A DNA stretch of 64,000 nt from Plasmodiophora brassicae. Lineage: Eukaryota; Endomyxa; Phytomyxea; Plasmodiophorida; Plasmodiophoridae. Position 1 is the first letter of the stretch; each line of letters starts with the position of its first letter. Location: assembly GCA_039704465.1 (NCBI GenBank), contig JASFAU010000019.1:62001-126000 (forward strand). The letters run 5' to 3'. The translations under genes and the position numbers were made by a program. Below are positions 1 to 9,914 of this stretch, piece by piece. The notes beneath the pieces were generated by a model, which saw only the letters and a list, made by a program, of their open reading frames with translations, did not search any database and had not been told where the DNA came from.

Positions 1-91
1 CCTGCACCGCGTCCGCCGCCACAGTTTCCGCTTCCTGCGGGATGCCGGTCTCCTCGTCCTGCAAACCGGCGTGCGAATGCTGGCAGCCCAT
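1..91 (-). CDS. 5' end of an N-myristoylated protein (partial, runs off the left edge)
   Basis: On the minus strand an ATG at 91 opens a frame that stays open to the window edge. The protein begins MGCQHSHAGLQ and continues acidic (DEETGIPQEAE). Gly2 with Ser6 fits the N-myristoylation signal MGxxxS/T, and Cys3 is the usual site for a second, palmitoyl anchor, so membrane attachment is likely. Only 30 residues are visible and no domain can be named. It is divergently arranged with the palmitoyltransferase gene that starts at 474, so the 380 bases between them may be a shared promoter. The start is chosen because it is the first ATG and produces the acylation motif. What follows in the protein is unknown. 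Confidence 0.5.
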   Translation of the reverse strand, partial: MGCQHSHAGLQDEETGIPQEAETVAADAVQ

Positions 92-473
92 CGTCCTCGC
101 TAGAGCGTCTATGCACGCTTAACCGTGGGTCGCCCTGGGTACCGCCGTCGATCGAACCTGCCTCCGTGCACTGGAACCGACAATGTTCGGAGAAACGCAT
201 CGGTACGCTTCCCGCGCTGGGCAGCAACCGGCCCTCCCAGCATCTTCGCCCCTGGGAAGTCAGCGATCTCGCACGGACGTCATGGCTGTCCTGCTGGAAG
301 CGCCACTGAAACGCGCACGCGTATACGGGTCCCGCCTGCGAAGAGTAGGGCGCGTCCAGCGGCGCAGAGGATCCCGCCTGACTCCGGGAAGGAGGACCCG
401 CCCCGCGCCTCCCGGTCCGGCACAGGCTGAGCGTCGTCGGGCAATCCATCGGTCGGGGGGAAGGCGGTGCGTA

Positions 474-1498
474 ATGCCCCGGTGCTGCGACCGTCTGGCG
501 CTAGCGCTGACGGCGCTCTCGTCCGTCCTGCTGGCCGCCGTCTTCACCTACGTCATGGCGTTCGTGCCTGGCCGCGCGCCCGGTGCCTACCTGACCGTCT
601 TCCTGGCCGCGTACGCCCTGCACGTCGTCGCGTTCTACAGGACGTCGCGCACCGATCCAGGTGATCGCCCGGTCGCGCCCACCTGACCCGCCGTGGCTGA
701 CGCGTCCGACCAGGGCGGATCCCGTCCGATTTCACGCCGACACCGACGACGTGCGTCGAGCGGAAGCGGTCCGACCGGCAGGCGTTCCGCTTCTGCCGCA
801 AGTGCCGCGTGTTCAAACCGGACCGGGCGCACCACTGCGACCGATGCGGGCGGTGCGCGATGCGAATGGACCAGTCGGTGCCCCGTACCGTTTCGTGCCG
901 CGCGCCCGCGACCGCCGTGCCTGGCTAACGCGCGATCGTCGTCCTCGCAGCTGCTGCATGTTCGTCGGCAATTGCATCGGCGCCGGCAACCACAAGTTCT
1001 TCCTGCTGATGCTGTTCTGGACGGTCTGCGTGTCTCTCTCTCTCCGTCTACGGCTGCTGACAGCGGGGCGCGTCGGCAGGCGGTTGCCTGTGGCGTGATC
1101 GCGCTGGCCATCTGCGACGTCCACGGGCGGTACTACCCGCGGTCCTTCCTGCTGTCGCTGTTCGCCGAGTCTCGGGTCCACTTCGGGACCGTGGCCCTCG
1201 TCGCCGGCACCGTCTCCGTCGGCATCGGCCTGTTCCTGGTGTTCCACGTCGTGCTGCTGGCCGCCAACCTGACCAGCATCGAGCTGCATGAGAAGCGCGG
1301 GTTCTCCTGCCGCCCCCAGGTTCGTCGTTGCCCTGCGGCGCGCTGTCGGTGCACCCCGCCCTCGTGACGCGTGTCGTCGTGCAGTACCGCAATCCGTTCG
1401 ACGTCGGCCTGCTGGACAACGTTCGCAGCGTGCTCGGTCGGCGGCCCTGGCTGTGGCTGGTCCCCGTTCGGGACGGCGGGAAACCGCACGACCTCTAG
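474..1498 (+). CDS. DHHC-family protein S-acyltransferase with a DHCC active-site variant
   Basis: Predicted palmitoyltransferase of 257 residues in five exons (474-660, 714-873, 951-1023, 1080-1319, 1385-1498); all junctions are GT..AG and keep frame. Two N-terminal membrane helices (about residues 7-30 and 35-53) precede the cysteine-rich domain: FCRKC, KPDRAHHCDRCGRC, then MDHCC followed by FVGNCIGAGNHKFF. Two more helices follow, then NLTSIELHEK (the TTxE position) and a C-terminal YRNPFDVGLLDNV that matches the family's conserved tail. The family transfers palmitate from the active-site Cys to protein thiols at Golgi, ER or plasma membrane. The third active-site residue is Cys instead of His; it lies across the exon 2/3 junction (CA|C TGC TGC), so a splicing error cannot easily restore His. 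DHYC variants are active in yeast; DHCC is unusual. Confidence 0.88.
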
Positions 1499-1591
1499 GA
1501 CAGACGGACGTCTGTCGCACCCCCACGCGCAGACGTCGGATGGCGATCAAACACGGATGGATAGGTTTATACACACACAGCGAGAGATAGG

Positions 1592-2119
1592 TTATTCGAT
1601 GGCCATGCTGACGAGCTGCCCGGCGAGCGCCAGGTCCTGGTACAGGGTCAGCAGCGACGTGGCGGCGGCCATCAGCTCGTCGTTCATGTCATCGCCCGCC
1701 GTCGGGATGCCGCACGCGACCGTCAGGATCGTCTTTGCCGCCGCCACCGCCCTGCTGGACGCCCTCGTGGCCGATCGGCAGTCGTTGGATCGTCCCAGAC
1801 GTCGGCAGCGGGTGCACGGGCGCCCGTCGTCGCACCGGGCCTTGGCGCCGCGACAATGGTGGCACGCGACGTACGCTCGTGGAGGGCGGGTCGCCGCTCG
1901 CGCCGGGTCGGCTCGTGTCGCGCGCTTCGGGGCCGCCGCACGATCGACGCAGGTGCTGGCCAGGCCCTGGCGGGTGCACCTGGCGCACGGGCGCTCCTTG
2001 CCGCACCTGGCCTTGCTGCGAACACAGTGCGTGCACGACACGTTCGTCGCCTTGCGTCGCCGGACGGGCGCGCACGCGACGACGACCTCGCCGCAGGCGG
2101 CAACGTGGGTCGGCTTCAT
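1592..2119 (-). CDS. Small protein with two tandem Zn2Cys6 clusters
   Basis: Intronless frame of 175 residues. Two copies of a binuclear zinc cluster have identical spacing, C-x2-C-x6-C-x5-C-x2-C-x8-C: CTHCVRSKARC...CARC (about residues 29-57) and CHHCRGAKARC...CTRC (about residues 83-111), each basic between Cys2 and Cys3 as in Gal4-type DNA-binding domains. A basic, Ala/Arg-rich linker joins them. The C-terminal 60 residues carry no recognisable fungal-type regulatory domain, only a short helical segment (ELMAAATSLLTLYQDLALAG). Such clusters normally bind CGG half-sites as dimers through a coiled coil; here the tandem pair could do that in one chain. Start chosen at MKPTHVAAC; the frame is open further upstream but that part looks like leader sequence. 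Role as a transcription factor is inferred. Confidence 0.72.
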   Translation of the reverse strand: MKPTHVAACGEVVVACAPVRRRKATNVSCTHCVRSKARCGKERPCARCTRQGLASTCVDRAAAPKRATRADPARAATRPPRAYVACHHCRGAKARCDDGRPCTRCRRLGRSNDCRSATRASSRAVAAAKTILTVACGIPTAGDDMNDELMAAATSLLTLYQDLALAGQLVSMAIE

Positions 2120-2328
2120 CCAGCACAGGTTTCGGCCGTTATCAGGTAGTATCACAGTGTGCAACCGGGGGGCACGCGTACTCACTCGATCCGGCCGGTG
2201 GGGTAACACACACCCGGTCAGGAAACGTGTGGCTGGGCAGGCCGGAGGTGAGTTCGGTGCAGTCGCATGTATATACTTACATATATAAGAGGGGGATGGG
2301 GGTGTGTCTTGCCGACTATGAGTGGGGG
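2120..2328 (-). promoter_or_regulatory. Putative promoter region of the zinc-cluster gene
   Basis: This is the only gap between the Sel1 gene stop and the zinc-cluster gene start, both on the minus strand. It contains an AT-rich patch (about 2268-2290, TATATACTTACATATATAAG on the plus strand), which stands out in GC-rich surroundings and could serve as a TATA-like element. No known operator can be recognised. Confidence 0.25.
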
Positions 2329-3186
2329 TCACGTGAAGATCAGCGGGTCCCTGGACCGGCGCAGCTCCCTGGACAGGGCCTCGGACACGGGGTGGTCCAT
2401 GGCCGGGTCCAGCGCCTGCCGGAAGTGGCTGGCGGCGAGCTCCAGGTCGCGGCGCCCGCCCAGCCCGTTCTCGTACATGACGCCCAGGTTGTGGTGGGCG
2501 ACCGCGTTCGACTTCATGGCGGCCAGCTGCGACCAGCGGCGCGCCTCGTTGGCGTTCGCCCGGACGCCGTTCCCGGACATGTACATGGCGCCGACGTTCG
2601 TCATCGCCATGTGGTTGCCCTTCTTGGCCGCCTTCTTGAAGAACCCGAACGCCGTCTTCAGGTCCTGCGGGACGCCCTTGCCGGACCAGAAGAGCCGGCC
2701 CAGGTTGAACTGAGCGCCCTGGTGCCCGCTCAGCGCCGCCTGGTAGTACCAGCGCACGGCGCGCGGGTAATCACGTGCCTGCGCGTTCTGGTGCCCCGTT
2801 TCGTACAGGACGCCCAGGTTGAGCTGCGCGATCGTGTGCCCGTTGTCGGCGGCCCGCTTGTACCAGTACAGGGCCTGCGCCGTCGACGCCGGCATCGTCT
2901 GCCCGTCGATCGCGCCGACGTCGAAATGGTACCCGAGCATGAACTCGTCCTGGCGGTCGCGTCGCGCGCGCACCGCCTCGTAGAGCGTGGCGATGCCCGC
3001 CGGCAGCGTCGGCAGCTGCTGGCAGAGGTCGAACTCCACAACAGATTCGAACTGCCGGTTGCTGCTGCTGCCGTCGGCGACGGCGGCGTCGTCGTCGTCG
3101 CATGGAAGCGACTTGTTGCACGGGAGCGCGACGCCTGGGCGCGGCGCGTTCACCGTATCCCGCGTGTAGCACCGCGTCATGGCCAT
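2329..3186 (-). CDS. Sel1-like repeat protein
   Basis: Intronless frame, 285 residues from MAMTRCYTRD. About five Sel1-like (SLR) helical hairpins of 36-40 residues fill the C-terminal two thirds; recognisable cores are ALYWYKRAADNGHTIAQLNL, AVRWYYQAALSGHQGAQFNL, GFFKKAAKKGNHMAMTNVG, RWSQLAAMKSNAVAHHNLG and SHFRQALD. Between repeats sit the usual loops (LYETGH, LFWSGKGVPQD, MYMSGNGV, MYENGLGG). SLR proteins act as scaffolds, for example in ERAD (Sel1/Hrd3) or chitin synthase regulation (Chs4/Skt5). No membrane helix or Hrd3-like region is present, so the partner is unknown. The first 90 residues are low-complexity and acidic (DDDDAA). The frame is open to 3606 but the upstream part looks non-coding, so the internal start was preferred. 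Confidence 0.75.
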   Translation of the reverse strand: MAMTRCYTRDTVNAPRPGVALPCNKSLPCDDDDAAVADGSSSNRQFESVVEFDLCQQLPTLPAGIATLYEAVRARRDRQDEFMLGYHFDVGAIDGQTMPASTAQALYWYKRAADNGHTIAQLNLGVLYETGHQNAQARDYPRAVRWYYQAALSGHQGAQFNLGRLFWSGKGVPQDLKTAFGFFKKAAKKGNHMAMTNVGAMYMSGNGVRANANEARRWSQLAAMKSNAVAHHNLGVMYENGLGGRRDLELAASHFRQALDPAMDHPVSEALSRELRRSRDPLIFT

Positions 3187-3609
3187 GGGACAGGCAGGAA
3201 CAACGACGACCCTCGGGGCAGTGGTGGATCGCGGGACGGCCGTCAAGGCAGGGGCTGCTGATTCGAGGCTAGGCGAGCTTGGTGCGGATCCGTTTCGAGA
3301 AAACGACCTGGCGATCGTTATAGACAATTGTGAATGGGCAGATATGTCGCTGGCTGGATACCAGGCACAGTGGGGTGGGCGGCCGTGATTCACGGGCCCG
3401 GGCCCCTGTCTGCCGCCCCCCATGACGTCACTGCGCGTTGCCGTGACGCCAGCGCTGCACACTGTTGACGCCGGCCGCCCTGCCGCACCGGCAGCCGCCA
3501 GCGACGCGTCGGTCTGCAGTCGCGCATAAAATCGCTGCAGAGACACGCCGTGAACTGCGCCAGTCCGAATTCCGTTGGCTGTATTTGTAGGGGCCGCGCA
3601 GCGCAAGCG
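3187..3609. other. Intergenic spacer between the Sel1 and ABCG genes
   Basis: This stretch lies upstream of the Sel1 gene and downstream of the ABCG stop. An open minus frame continues through part of it, but the encoded sequence is Pro/Ser/Ala-rich without any pattern. No promoter element, RNA gene or repeat was recognised. Confidence 0.3.
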
Positions 3610-6600
3610 CTACTTCCTGCGTCGCTGGCATTGTTTCAGGACGACGTAGGTGGCCAGCGTGACGAACGCGAACGCGCTGGACAGGATCAGCATGTTCTTC
3701 TCGAAGTGGTCGAACGAGAAGCTCAGGTTGTCGAGGATCGCGTCGCCGCTGGCCGCTACGCTGACGCCGACGCCGAACCCTTTCGGGTCGAACGTCATCG
3801 GGAGGCCGTGCAGCTCGTTGGACAGGAGGTTCTCGTACGCGTAGTTGATGAACGACGTGCAGGTCAGGCCGGACAGGATCGAGTTCGTGCTGCCCGGGTT
3901 GAGCAGCAGCCCGCCGAACACCATCGCGTAGATGAACACGAGGATGCCGACCAGGTTCGCCTGGCCAATGTTGCCGCTGGCCGCCGAGATGAAGAAGACC
4001 AGGGCGCCGGCCATCAGGTTGGTCAAGACCAGCACCGCCGTGAACCGCAGGAAGTGCTCGGCGTCCGGCTGCAGGCCCACCAGCCAGTACGACACGGACG
4101 CGTACAGGATCGGCGGCAGGATGCGGAACGGCACCAGGTCGACGATGATCTTGGACGCAAAGTACGGACCTGTGCGCACGACATCGTGTCCGTCGGAAAC
4201 ACACGTCGCGTCTGGCACGCCGCCGCTTACCGATCGTGTAGAACCCGGCGAACCGCTCGCGCCACAACAGGATCCGGTCCAGGACGACTGCGAAACGCGC
4301 CGGTCAGTGAGGTGCCATGCTAGCGATGCATGCGACGGCGTGCTGACAGTGCCCCATGGACGACATGTTGAGGAGCGACATGAACAGGACGGTGAAGAAC
4401 ATAAAGCCGGCCTGTGGGGACCGAGGGCTAAGCGTACGTCCCGGACGGGCGTGGGCGAAACCAGGACGTACCCTGTTCTGGGCGCCGACCAGGTCGTTGG
4501 TCAGCCGGTAGAACACGAGGCCGACGAGCACGGCGACGCCCATCGTCACACAATTGTACATCAGCAGCAGCGATGGGTCCCGCGCCACGTTCCGGAACGC
4601 GCGCACCGTCAGCAACGAGACCTGCTTCGCCATCGAGATCCGGGTCGTGCTCCGCTTCGGCAGCGTCCGCTGCACGTCCTAAGCGGCGTTCAGGGATGCG
4701 ACTCAGGCCACTGGCGCGCGCCCCGCACCTTGGACTGGCGGCACGTGGTCACCTCGTCCTGCACGACGCGGTGGTGGTCCGACTGGGCGAAGCTCCGAAC
4801 GATCTCGGCGTTGAACGACTTGGACCGGTTGGACAGGGCCTCGACCAGGAACTCGAACGGGTTCGCCCCCGGCGGCATCGTCGTCCCCGTCTGCTGCTCG
4901 AAGAACGTGATCGCGTCCGCCGGCCGCCCGTTGAACGCCATCGTCCCGCCTTTGCACATCAGGACGACCTGCGACCGGACATTAGGACGCGCGCGCTCCT
5001 GCACGATACGAGGGCAACCTTGTGGAAGAGCGGGAACAGGTGGGCCGGCGGCTGGTGGATCGTCAGCAGGACGGCGCACTGGTCGCGTACAGCCCGCCGA
5101 CGAAGAGTCCTGACGAGCATGTCGGCGTAGTAGCTGTCCAGGCCGCTCGTCGGCTCGTCGGCCAGCAGAACGCGCGGCTCGGCAACCAGCTCGACTATGG
5201 CACACACACACACACGCCGTCAGATCGGCGGACGGTCGGTAGGCAAACGCCCACGTACCGCCGACCGCCAGGCGGCGGCGCTCACCGCCGGAGATGCCAC
5301 CGCGCTCGACCGTGCCAACCTTGGACGTGGCGACCTTGACCAGGGCCAGCTCCTCGATGACGTGGCGGACGCGCAGCATGATCTCATGGTCGGTCGTGTC
5401 GGACGGCAGCCGCATGCGGGCACTGTCGTCGTCGCCGTCAGGCCAAGCGGAACGGGTCGCCGGTGCACCCTCTACCTGAAGGCGAGCGTTTCCCAGACGG
5501 TCATCGTCGCCAGGTTGTAGTCGTCCTGGACGACGTACGACACGATGTCGCGGCGCTTGACGTGGTGGTCGCCGAACACGCCGACGTACCCGCTGACCAG
5601 GCCCTTCTTGTCGATCCCGCCCAGAATGTCCAGCAGCGTTGACTTGCCCGCACCGCTGGCCCCTGGACGACGACGACGGGGTGTTAAACGTCGATCGGCA
5701 CTGTCCCAAACGCCCTCCTGTACCGAGAATGGCAACCATCTCGCCGGGTCGTACGACGCCGCTGTTCTGGCAGAGGATCGGCGGGACCTGATGCCGACGG
5801 CCGCACAGGTCGCGACGCGCCCGGAACCGATAGTGGACGTCGTGCCAGACCAGCCCGAATCGCCCGTTCGGGTGCGCCGCCACCTTCTGCGCGTCGGCAA
5901 CCTCCACCACCGACGAATGTTCCTCGCCTGCACGCGCTATCGTCAATTGCAGAACCGCGAGAGGGAGCGTGTGTGGGAGGGCAACCTTGGACGGGAACGC
6001 CCCCGGAATCGGCGCTGGTGCTCAGGCGGTTGTAGTCGTCGTCGGCGATGCCGCTGCCGTTGACGACGAGGTGCGGCTTGTCGTGGCTGTGGTCCAGGAT
6101 CATGGCTCGGATGACGGGCGGCGGCGACCGCAGCTCCCAGTTGACGAAGAGGGCGGCGCCGGCCAGCAGGACGTACATGGCGATGGCCAGCGACGAGCAG
6201 AACACCATCTGAAGACGTCGTTCGTGCGTCAGCGACCGGACAGCGGCCGCCTGGCGGTCACGGGTACCTTGGCGACGCTCGACGACGACGTCGGCGTCTG
6301 CGGCGCGTTATCGGGAATGAACTGTTTCTTCGTGACGCAGGCGCCGGTCCTGCACGTTACGGGCAGGTCGAGCTGGAACTTGTCGGCCGTCTGAACAAGG
6401 GGCGGGCGTTTAGAATCGTTCGTAGCGTCGTGCGGTTGCCAGCGCCCGACCATGTGGACGGTCGTCTTGATGGTGAACGCTTGCGACATGTCGACGGTCA
6501 GCGTCAGGGGGACGGTGGTGTCCTCGAACGCCTTGATCAGGCTCCCGACCAGCGGACTGCACCCGTCCGCCTTCTTGCACCAGTTGCACGTTTTCGTTGG

Positions 6601-7335
6601 GCACGACACCGTCGTCTTCCCCTCTGCGCCGGCAGCAAACCGATCAAACGGCTGCGTCGGCCGACGATACACCATCGGTACCGGTGACGTTGCCGTAGAA
6701 CGAGCAGTCGGAGACGGTGCAGTCGAAGTACTGGACCATGGGGCCGCACATGCCGTTGGTGTCCAGGCGCGTCCACAGCTGAACGTTCATCTGGCGTTCC
6801 GGCAGGTCCATTGTCACGTTGATGCGGTGATCTGCAGCGGTACCCGGTCAGCGTTCGTGACTGCGACCCGGATCGCCGTCCGACGCAGACCTTGCAAATT
6901 CAGCATGTCGATGACGTCGGTGTGGTCGGCCTGGCACTCGATGTACTTTGCGGCGGCCGTGTTCAGCATCTGGTCGTCGTAGACGAGGCCCTTCGACCCG
7001 CAAATCGCCGGGCCGACCTCAGGCTTGATGATCTCGCAGGCGACGCCCGAATACCCCATTGGGCAGCGGCACGCCGTGGCCGCCTCCTGCCCTGGGCATC
7101 GCCTGGCGACATGCGTCAGGGCTTACCCATAGCGACACCTCCCAGCGCCGTACATAATGGATTGGCAGGTCCCAGGGGCGAAGTTGCCGCCGTTGGCACA
7201 GGTTAACCTAGCGCCGGTACAGGTCGTGTTGCCCTGGCAAACGCAGTCACCCTGGGCGTCGGCGACGGAGGCTGCCACGGCGAGCGCGATCAGGATGCCG
7301 GCGACGATCGTCATGACGGAGCGATCGGACGTCAT
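3610..7335 (-). CDS. ABCG-type half transporter with secreted Cys-rich/EGF-like N-terminal domain
   Basis: Multi-exon gene on the minus strand. It starts at 7335 with a signal peptide (MTSDRSVMTIVAGILIALAV), then a Cys-rich ectodomain (GDCVCQGNTTCTGARLTC; an EGF-like CRCPMGYSGVACE; CPTKTCNWCKKADGC). Then comes one membrane helix (LAIAMYVLLAGAALFVNW), an NBD and the C-terminal membrane domain. The NBD has Walker A GAGKSTLLDILGG, signature ISGGERRRLAVG, Walker B LLADEPTSGLDS and the H-loop TIHQPP, all typical of ABCG proteins. The TM domain carries ABCG-like SLLTVRAFRNVARDP and helices down to the C-terminal KQCQRRRK. The order (signal peptide, ectodomain, TM, NBD, TMD) matches plant ABCG24/28-type proteins. 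Exporters of this class move lipids or secondary products at the plasma membrane. Exon limits are approximate; the intron near 5195-5220 contains a (GT)n run. A truncated copy lies at 11.85-12.42 kb. Confidence 0.82.
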
Positions 7336-8003
7336 ATGCGGGAATGATGCCACCGGGGGGAGCCCGGGCCAACGCGACCCGCTACCGTACCTCGATCGGC
7401 AAGGAATCTCCTGGGCCACCGCCGCCGATCCATCCGGGTACATACGCAGGCGCAAGCAGACTAACGCGCCCCCGCCTCGGAGCCGCACATATCGGAGCCA
7501 ACGGGCGTTTTTCGGCGCCGTCAGCGGAGCGCGCGGAACCGCCTCCTGCCAACGAACGATGCTCGACCTGTGTAGCCCAGCCAGTTGAGCTTGCCCTGCA
7601 AACGGACGAACGTTCGCTATGGGCACACAGCTCAATCCCCCCCAGATGTAGTGCTGGGGTCGAGCTTCTGACTGCTCTTTCTGTTCGGTGGTCTTCGCTG
7701 TCAGTCGTTCACCAACATCAGTCAGCAAGTCAGTTGTAATTCGTGCTGCCCTGAGACTGTCAATGCACCATCTATGCCCTGCTAGTTATTGCCGTTACCG
7801 TGATCGATTTCGAGAAGGCCCGGCACCAGAAACGAAGTCAGAGAGATACCGGGATAGTGCTATACGACGCTCGTGAGTCGTGACCAGGTCTGGACAGAGT
7901 TGCGTCTAGATCTGTGACTTCTGACGTCTGTGCAAGATCGTACAGAAAGACTGATCCATGATGAAGGTCTCCCAGCGTCGATGAGAAAAGGACTCTGGGG
8001 CAA
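7336..8003. other. Intergenic stretch without a recognisable gene
   Basis: From the ABCG start onward the sequence becomes visibly more AT-rich. Open frames on both strands are short and low in pattern. No RNA gene or repeat could be recognised. The ABCG promoter should lie near the left end. Confidence 0.3.
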
Positions 8004-8339
8004 GTGGGTCACTACACGCACATCGTCCCGTCGAATATATTGCCATTGTATGGGTACGTCGGCGACGTCCCAGTACTCATGCAGCCAAACGTCTTGAGTG
8101 GGCGTCTCGCGAAAATTCGCCTGGTAGAACGGTTCAAACTAAAACTCGTTGCCAATGTCGTGAAGCAGATCGTCCCCGGGCCTCCCAGCTCCTTGCTTCA
8201 TGAACAGATCGGCCCGCTGATCGATGCTGAAGGATTAAACTTACAAATTGTCAACAGCAACAGAGAACACCGGTCAATAATGGGCGTCTGGTTGCCGGAA
8301 TCTGCGGCTGTCATGGCCTCCATAATCGAATTCACTTGA
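8004..8339 (+). pseudogene. Relic of a protein kinase N-lobe/hinge
   Basis: An open frame of 111 residues contains HIVPSNILPLYGYVGDVPVL and, further on, FKLKLVANVVKQIV. These align with HPNIVPFYGFVDDALLMKL and VKLVANVMQQIA of the kinase gene just downstream (8364-9825). The fragment therefore spans the region from beta4 to helix alphaE of the kinase fold. Nothing before or after it is kinase-like: no glycine loop, no catalytic loop. After about 8185 the frame loses all similarity. It is best read as the remains of a tandem duplicate of the downstream gene. Confidence 0.55.
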
Positions 8340-8363
8340 GTTCCCCGGCGCTGGCCAGGTATA

Positions 8364-9825
8364 ATGGAATCGCAAGCGATGGCAAGGCGGATGGCGAGGT
8401 TGATCTGTGTACGTATCGCCGTAGGTCTGACAGCTTTGGCCATCTTCTTGGTCGTGGGCCTGCTGGCATCAAAGGACCGAGCGTCTGAATCGCCATACGA
8501 TGAACCGGACGGGACAGCGTACTTCCGTAGTCTGCGACGCAACGGGAGTCTCCTGACAAAGGACGATATCGATTTCAGTACGCAAAGACTGATCGGCACA
8601 GGACAGCAGGGCCACCACGTGTACTCCGTTCGCGTCCACGGGTACCTGGTCGCCATGAAGAAGCCTGCCAGCGTCGGCGAGGCAAGAATGCTGGAACGTG
8701 TTAGTGACCACCCGAACATCGTCCCCTTCTATGGGTTCGTCGATGACGCCCTACTCATGAAGCTGGTTCCGGGCGGGCGCGCACCTTTGCCGACGTCGCC
8801 TGGACATGTCCGATGTGAAGCTCGTTGCCAACGTCATGCAACAGATCGCCCTGGGTCTCAAGCATGTTGCCTCAAAAGGCTACATCTTCGCCGACGCTAA
8901 GCTCCCCAACTTCCTATACGACTCGAGGAAACGACACGTAATGCTGGCGGACCTGGATCCGGAGGGCCTTCTCTCACTCGGGAAGCCCCTGCCACAATCC
9001 GTCGCGATTACGCCACGCTGGGCGGCTCCGGAGACGTACTACTCACTGAACGGCGGCCAAGTTAGCACACTGGCCCACACGTTCACGATCGGTATCACGC
9101 GTCGCGAACTCCTGACACCAAACATGTCTCGAAAGTTCGGTCACCATGCGAAAGATAGGCTCAATGAGGCAGAGGTGTTTTTCCAACGGGACATGCAGGC
9201 CTGGGATTCACCGCTGTGGCCCCATGTACCGCGCGCCTGGAAATCGATGGTTCGAGACTGCTCGCACCCGATCGACGTGAAGCGTCCGATGATGGCAGAT
9301 GTGATTAATCGACTGGATGTCATGACGGTCACCGGCGAGGACCCAGTGCCGCTGAAGACTGATACATACGTGTGCTCCCGACCTATCAAAGACGTCGTCA
9401 ATGACCTGCACCAAACTTTGGTCAGCAGGATGAAGCCGGCTCTTCTGGATGGACTTATTTCCCCCAAGTACCCTGCCGATGTGCGGAAGGTGTGGCGCCC
9501 ACGGATAATCGACCTCGACAAGGTCGAGATTGGCCCATCGATTTCGTCAATGATTGGCTTTCCACGATTCGCGATTCATGGGTCTCGTGGTTTCTTCAAG
9601 GGCACTATTGACGGCTGTCAGGTCCTCGTCTATGTGGTCGCGCATGATGAGGATCTCCAAGAAATACTCAGCAGTCTAGAGCGCATTGGGAAATCCCGCT
9701 GGATGGGGCCAGGCATGGCCCAGTACCCGGGCGACCTGCTCGGCCTGGCCATGGCGCCAATCCAAACTTCCGATGCCGTGCCGTTCCGGCAAACTTTCAT
9801 CATCACGGCTGCCGAGACACGATAA
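8364..9825 (+). CDS. Membrane-anchored protein kinase, possibly broken by a frameshift
   Basis: Two overlapping frames together encode a kinase. N-terminal part (8364-): short basic head, one membrane helix (RIAVGLTALAIFLVVGLLAS), then the N-lobe with glycine loop GTGQQGHHV, VAMKK lysine, helix-C Glu in GEARMLE, and hinge LLMKLVPGG. C-lobe part (to 9825): catalytic loop YIFADAKLPNFL (Asp, Lys, Asn kept; the His-Arg of HRD lost), metal site ADLDPEG (Asp kept, DFG Gly changed) and WAAPETYYS. The frames differ by one base between about 8770 and 8805. Either a base was lost or gained, or a 55-base GT..AG intron (8766-8820) is removed in frame at the cost of helix alphaD. The C-terminal 120 residues (from RFAIHGSRGFF) resemble the beginning of a second kinase N-lobe. 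Activity is uncertain. Confidence 0.6.
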
Positions 9826-9914
9826 ACCGGTGACCGTTTCATTAGGACCATGAAGCATGGCAACTTGATCTGATAGCAACGATAGTTCCTAGCGCAAGCG
9901 ATGCAAGTGGTATC

